64,000 nt of DNA. Source: Lactifluus volemus. Its lineage: Eukaryota; Basidiomycota; Agaricomycetes; Russulales; Russulaceae. Positions 59,842 through 64,000 of this stretch are shown one piece after another. A model generated the notes under the pieces. It had not been told where the DNA came from. It saw only the letters and a list, made by a program, of their open reading frames with translations, and made no database searches. Numbering within the stretch: position 1 is the stretch's first letter; each line of letters starts with the position of its first letter. The position numbers and the translations under genes were made by a program. The DNA lies in assembly GCA_022376515.1 (NCBI GenBank), contig WTXI01000009.1:124001-188000 (forward strand), given 5' to 3'.

Positions 59842-62284
59842 ATGACAGCAAGTTCCAAGTCGCAGAAAAATACCCTCTCTATAACCCTCACCGAGTCCGT
59901 CGTTTTCCTTCGCGTGGTAGACTTTTCCACTCGACGGGGTACATCCCAAGAAAATGCATCTTCATCTATGCTACGCGGCCTCTTAACCTTGAATATAGTA
60001 AAGCCGATTCGTATCTCGAGCATTCAAGTCGAGCTCATCGGCCAGTCTGTTGTCATCTGGACGGAAGGTATATTTACTCTTTTCGATCACGTCCTGCATT
60101 GGAAATTGATTTACAAGACCGTAGGGCCAAGCCATCGCTATCAAGCAGAGATACCGGAAAAGAAAAAGCTCTTCTCCGCTACCCAGACCTTCTTCCGGGC
60201 GCCTCGTAGCCAGCCTGCCCGACGCGCCCTCTCCGTTGAACCGGGCCTGTCCTACTACGCTGATGAAGACGAGTTGATTGACTATCGTCTCCCTTCCCCG
60301 CCCTCACTAACACGAGACCGGCGCCCAGCCTACCCATACCATTCCTCCGATTCACCTCGAGGTAGAGAACGGGTTCGTCGCCTTAGCGTAGATGAAACCA
60401 TCTTCCAGCGCGAACCCCTTCAAGAGGTGCGCTCACCCTCCCCAACTCCCTTTGATACTCAATCACCCGAGGGAGATGCTTCTACACTTCCATCCAATCC
60501 GTTCACAAATGGCCTACATACACCTGTCATACATTCCTCCTCGCGAGCCACGCCCAGGCAGTTGACGCCTGCCATCTCACCTCCTAGGTCTCCGCGAGAC
60601 TCCCCTCACGAGAATCGATCCTTCCTACGTATGCTTCTTACCCGCATCTTGCCCGCATTCGTCTCATCCCATCCTGCGTTGATGTAGGCCCGCCATCTGT
60701 GTCCCTTTCCCCGTCTGCGTCCTCGCAAGCAGGATCTCGGTCCCCCCCTGCCTCACCTCTTTCGGTTTCCGCTCCCCCGAGTGTCTCCTTTGGTGACAGT
60801 GGAGAGAACTCGCCTGTGCGCCAACGTTCGCAGAGTCGGGGGCGTATGGGTGCGCGTTTTAGCTTGGCCAGTGTTTCTAGCTCGATACTTGAAGTGATGC
60901 GTAGCGTCAGTGGTACCTCCAGGGAACGTCACCAGTCAAATCGGGGAAGGAATGACCACTTTCACTCACTTCACCACCCGCTTGGAAACGTCGACGAGGT
61001 TAGTGGCTCAGATTTAAACAACTACGAGCGTTCCGAAGATGGATGGCAACTGTTCAAGAAGGGTATGGTCCTCATTCTTAGCATATATTCTTCGTGCCGA
61101 GTGATCAAATTACAGGGACATACACCTACCCTATTTCTTTTTCCATTCCCTCTTACTTGCCTCCCACCATACATTGCGAGCATGGCTCTGTCACATGGCA
61201 CTTAAAGGCCGAAGTTCATCGCCCAGGCGTATTTACGCAGAAACTCACTGCCTCGGGCGATGTCATTTTCGTCGTGTCGCCGAGTGATGACAACACGGAA
61301 GATACCGAAGTTGTCTTCATCGAACGGTTTGGAAGGACCAATTTCAGTATATGCTCTCTGTTTCTGGCCGGGTATTCCCCATCGGCGGCGCCATACCCAT
61401 TACGCTCCGCTTGTCACCTGTGGACAAAGTCAAGATTTACAGGATTTTAGCACAGCTCGAAGGTCACTCATCTTCTTTCTCCGAGATTACTCAGGTCATC
61501 ACCTAACTGTTACCAGAGCGGGTGGACTACTACTTCACCTTCACGCCAATGACCTGTCGCACGGAGGTGGGACGGTCGTTAACGCTTCTTTCCATTCGGT
61601 CCTCGGAGAAACATACCCCCATTCTCCCACTCCCCCAGACAATGATGACATTGGCAGAGTCTCCCCTACACGTCCTCATGGGCTCAAATGACAACCCGTC
61701 AGAGTTCACAGCGAACTTGATGGGTCCTGGCCCATGGACCTTCCAGATGGCGTTGGTGGTACCAAGTGCGTGTGGGAAGTTGCACTGTTCAAACAAGAAT
61801 ATGCGTGCACCGATCCGGATATCTCATTCTCTCAAGATAGTGATTCGCGCCGAGGAAAGCAACGAGAGCCAGGTAGACCCACAGACAGGGAGACCGAGAC
61901 AGTTCGATATTGTGATGACAGTGCCCGTGCACATCCTTTCGGTGCGTGTCTGACCTACAAAACATAGTCGTCATCCTGACGGAATGGGGCTAGTCTTTGT
62001 CAAATGAGCAGCACACTGTACTACCACGATACTTTGAGACATCGCCGCCACCCACTCCATGTACCTGTTGCGGGAACCACGTGCATTCAATATCCTACAG
62101 GCATTATTCCCTCGTACCACAGAATCCGACCACTGCAGGTCCACTCGAGCTGCTCGAATTGCCAGAGCAGCCGTTATCCGAAGCGGACGCGCTCTACGAA
62201 CGCAATGTGACCTTTGAACGGCTGATCACGGGGCAGCAGAGCGAGGATGGTGTAGTACCACCGGCTTACAGTGTGACGTTATGA
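59842..62284 (+). CDS. alpha-arrestin (Rsp5 adaptor type)
   Basis: Exons start at 59842 with ATG (MTASSKSQKNTLSITLTESVVFL). A possible intron 60068-60148 (81 nt) is in frame. Certain introns: 61063-61115, one near 61462-61515, and 61942-61993. The N-arrestin strands (VVDFSTRR, RGLLTLNIVKPIRISSIQVELIG) lead to a long Ser/Pro-rich insertion. The C-arrestin half follows: TYTYPISFSIPSYLPPTI, GSVTWHLKAEVHRPG, VSGRVFPIGGAIPITLRLSPVDKVKIYRI and FDIVMTVPVHILS. The C-terminus carries PPAY (P-P-x-Y), the WW-domain ligand used to recruit Rsp5/Nedd4 ubiquitin ligase for permease endocytosis. One base appears lost at 60600-60670 and another near 61333-61340. Confidence 0.85.
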
Positions 62285-62378
62285 ACTTATGATTATGATA
62301 CTTAAGACGTCCCCCAGATCCTATCTTCATTATAATAAGATCATTCTGATTCATTCATGATGGGAATTGAACGAGACA
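62285..62378. other. arrestin 3' flank
   Basis: Short AT-rich stretch directly after the arrestin stop; probable 3' untranslated region. Confidence 0.35.
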
Positions 62379-62756
62379 AGCTAGAGAGACTTATTGTCAG
62401 CTAGAGGGACTTATTGTCAGCTAGCGAGACTTATTGTCAGCTCATCGTCAGTTAGTGAGACTTATCGTCAGCTAGCGAGACTCCTTGTCAGCTAGCGAGG
62501 CTTATTGTCAGCTCATCGTCAGCTAGTGAGACTTATCGTCAACTAGTGAGACTCCTTGTCAGCTAGCGAGGCTTATTGTCAGCTGGCGAGGCTTATTGTC
62601 AACTCATCGTCAGCTAGTGAGACTTATCATCAACTAGTGAGACTTATCGTCAACTAGTGAGACTTATCGTCAGCTAGCGAGACTCCTTGTCAACTAGCGA
62701 GGCTCATCGTCAGCTAGCGAGGCTCATTATCAGCTAGCGAGACTTATTGTCCACTA
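62379..62756. repeat. 20-bp minisatellite
   Basis: About 18 imperfect tandem copies of a unit near AGCTAGYGAGRCTTATYGTC, with variants (CTCCTTGTC, CTCATCGTC) and a few shortened units (AGCTCATCGTC). It begins about 95 bp after the arrestin stop codon. It has no long open frame and looks non-coding. Confidence 0.92.
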
Positions 62757-63183
62757 CCGAATTTGAATGGCAAACAACAAAATCGCGGCGCCTATTGACA
62801 CAGGCTGAGAGTGTTTGAAATTTACTGTATTGTTTACGGTCGCACACAGCCCTAGAGAAACAATAAGCTCGAGCCGAGCAATGCACCGTACATTGCATTC
62901 GTGGTACAGGGCCTCGGCGCCGGTTGCCCGGTTGCCATTTAGTGATCCCCAGATATGATGATGAGCGCGGTGTTGGCATTGGCGTTGTTGGTAACGACAA
63001 CGACATTGACCAGGGCGCTGAAGCGGCGCACAGAATGGGTTGGAATCCCTCGGATCCTTGGGTCCATCGGTGTCACGGATGTCCCAGGAGTAAGGTTAGT
63101 ATTATGGTACAAATATACAGTCTGACAATTGTCGGCATTGTCGTGGCGGTCGCAGCGACTATGCCAAAAAACCTGTAATGATA
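62757..63183. other. intergenic
   Basis: Between the minisatellite and the TMEM70-like gene. Short open frames only. Confidence 0.35.
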
Positions 63184-64000
63184 CTACCGAATGGGAGTGG
63201 CCAACAACTCCTCGTGCACGTTGAAATGTCTATCAAAATAAAATAAAAATTCAGTGGAGAAACCTAGCACACATCCTTTAAGTGACTCACGTCTCGACGT
63301 ATCCTTCGGCTCGACAGGACCCCTCACCATTCTCGCCCCAAGTGACGATCCACCGACCGAGCACGTTACCCGCAGCGTCCAATGTTTCCGCGACGGTCTC
63401 CTCCTCCCCTGGTCGCACGCCCCCAGCGTCCTCAGGTGGGAGCTGCACGCTTCGCGCAAGTTCCCAGCGCGCAAACGCACGCGACGTATCGCCCAGAAAC
63501 GCAGGATCGTACACGCGTGTTGCGCGGGGGGCTAACGTCAGCGACAACGTCGTGAGTTCGATCCCGGCGGGCGCATTCTCATTGTGCGAGTGCGTCGTCT
63601 GCTGCTGCGGGTGATGTTGACTAGATGGTGGTGATGACGATGCAGCGTTCGTGGTGTGAGTGGCGGCGACGGGTGCTACTGGCGACGGTGGTGGTGGTGG
63701 GTACGCTGCTGTTAGACGACGTAGTGTGGTGACGTATGGCCTGCCGCACCACGCGACGAGCGCGGTGGAGACGCCCGAAGTGGCGAGAGCAGTTGTGGCG
63801 AGGCCAACGCGGGCTGCAGATGGGAGGGAGGATTCGATGATGAAGATGAATGGGGAGAGGGAGGTTGCTAGTGCGAGAGATGAAAGCGAGAATATTTTGA
63901 GCCTGCGGAAGGTCTGCGCGAGAGGGCCGACGTAGATGATCGAAAGGTCGTCACCATCAACATTTTTCGAACTGCGCGTTGCGTCTGCGGCTGGAACGGT
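63184..64000 (-). CDS. TMEM70-like mitochondrial membrane protein, 5' end outside the window
   Basis: Two exons seen: from the window edge to 63291, and 63229-63184. The frame is open to base 64000, so the start is missing. Near the visible N-terminus LSIIYVGPLAQTFRRLKIFSL leads into two hydrophobic segments (LALATSLSPFIFIIE and GLATTALATSGVSTALVAW) ending CGRPYVTTLRRL, the layout of the TMEM70/TMEM186/TMEM223 group of mitochondrial inner-membrane assembly factors. A low-complexity stretch (polyproline, then Ser, His and Gln) is inserted after it. The C-terminal part is ATRVYDPAFLGDTSR to HFNVHEELLATPIR. Family placement is from memory of the pattern. Confidence 0.65.

Noticed and set aside
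60130..60180. Frameshift in the arrestin gene near an A-run
   Set aside because: An acceptor at 60147-60148, or simple read-through, keeps the frame, so no lost base is needed there.
62379..62756. CRISPR-like array
   Set aside because: Units are directly adjacent and imperfect, without unique spacers, in a eukaryotic genome; this is a minisatellite.

Overview
The window is nuclear DNA of a filamentous basidiomycete, an Agaricomycete and perhaps Rhizoctonia-like (a guess from the protein families). Genes are dense and split by many short GT-AG introns, mostly 47-115 nt. The recognised products (CCT8, MED31, PPM1, BEM2, TRK, INO1, eIF4G) are standard fungal housekeeping proteins, and several small families are tandemly duplicated. 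No rRNA, tRNA, CRISPR array or bacterial-type feature was seen.

Layout. 1-5.5 kb: two tandem BTB-domain genes (minus). 5.7-7.6: inositol-3-phosphate synthase INO1 (minus). 9.8-11.8: an F-box gene (plus). 12.1-15.5: two tandem paralogs of a small membrane protein (minus). 16.9-17.7: a DUF4430-like secreted-type protein (minus). 18.3-19.8: an ENV9-like short-chain dehydrogenase (minus), whose 3' end is also present as a detached copy at 16.2-16.6. 20.1-22.1: chaperonin subunit CCT8 (minus). 23.2-24.3: a doubtful multi-exon membrane protein (plus). 24.9-26.6: a 13-exon mitochondrial carrier with three 10-11 nt microexons (minus). 27.0-34.0: BEM2-type RhoGAP (minus). 37.0-40.6: TRK potassium transporter (minus), divergent from MED31 (plus, 40.7-41.2). 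41.8-43.1: PPM1 leucine carboxyl methyltransferase (minus).

43.2-58.8: a cluster of four minus-strand genes built on eIF4G. The most upstream (53.9-58.8) is full-length eIF4G. The other three each begin with a retrotransposon Gag-like domain of about 200 residues fused to a different part of eIF4G. One carries the eIF4E-binding module without MIF4G or MA3; the other two carry MIF4G plus MA3 without the eIF4E-binding motif. Introns are kept at the eIF4G positions, so the family arose by DNA duplication and not by reverse transcription. This is the most unusual content of the window.

59.8-62.3: an alpha-arrestin with a C-terminal PPxY motif (plus), followed by a 20-bp minisatellite. 63.2-64.0: the 3' part of a TMEM70-like mitochondrial gene running off the end (minus).

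A second window-wide observation: about 19 coding positions, in ten genes, look like single-base losses. Nearly all restore a conserved reading when one base is added, none clearly needs a base removed, and exon phases close exactly after correction. Many lie in essential genes, so uncorrected deletion errors of a long-read assembly are the simplest explanation, and gene models here should be read with that in mind.
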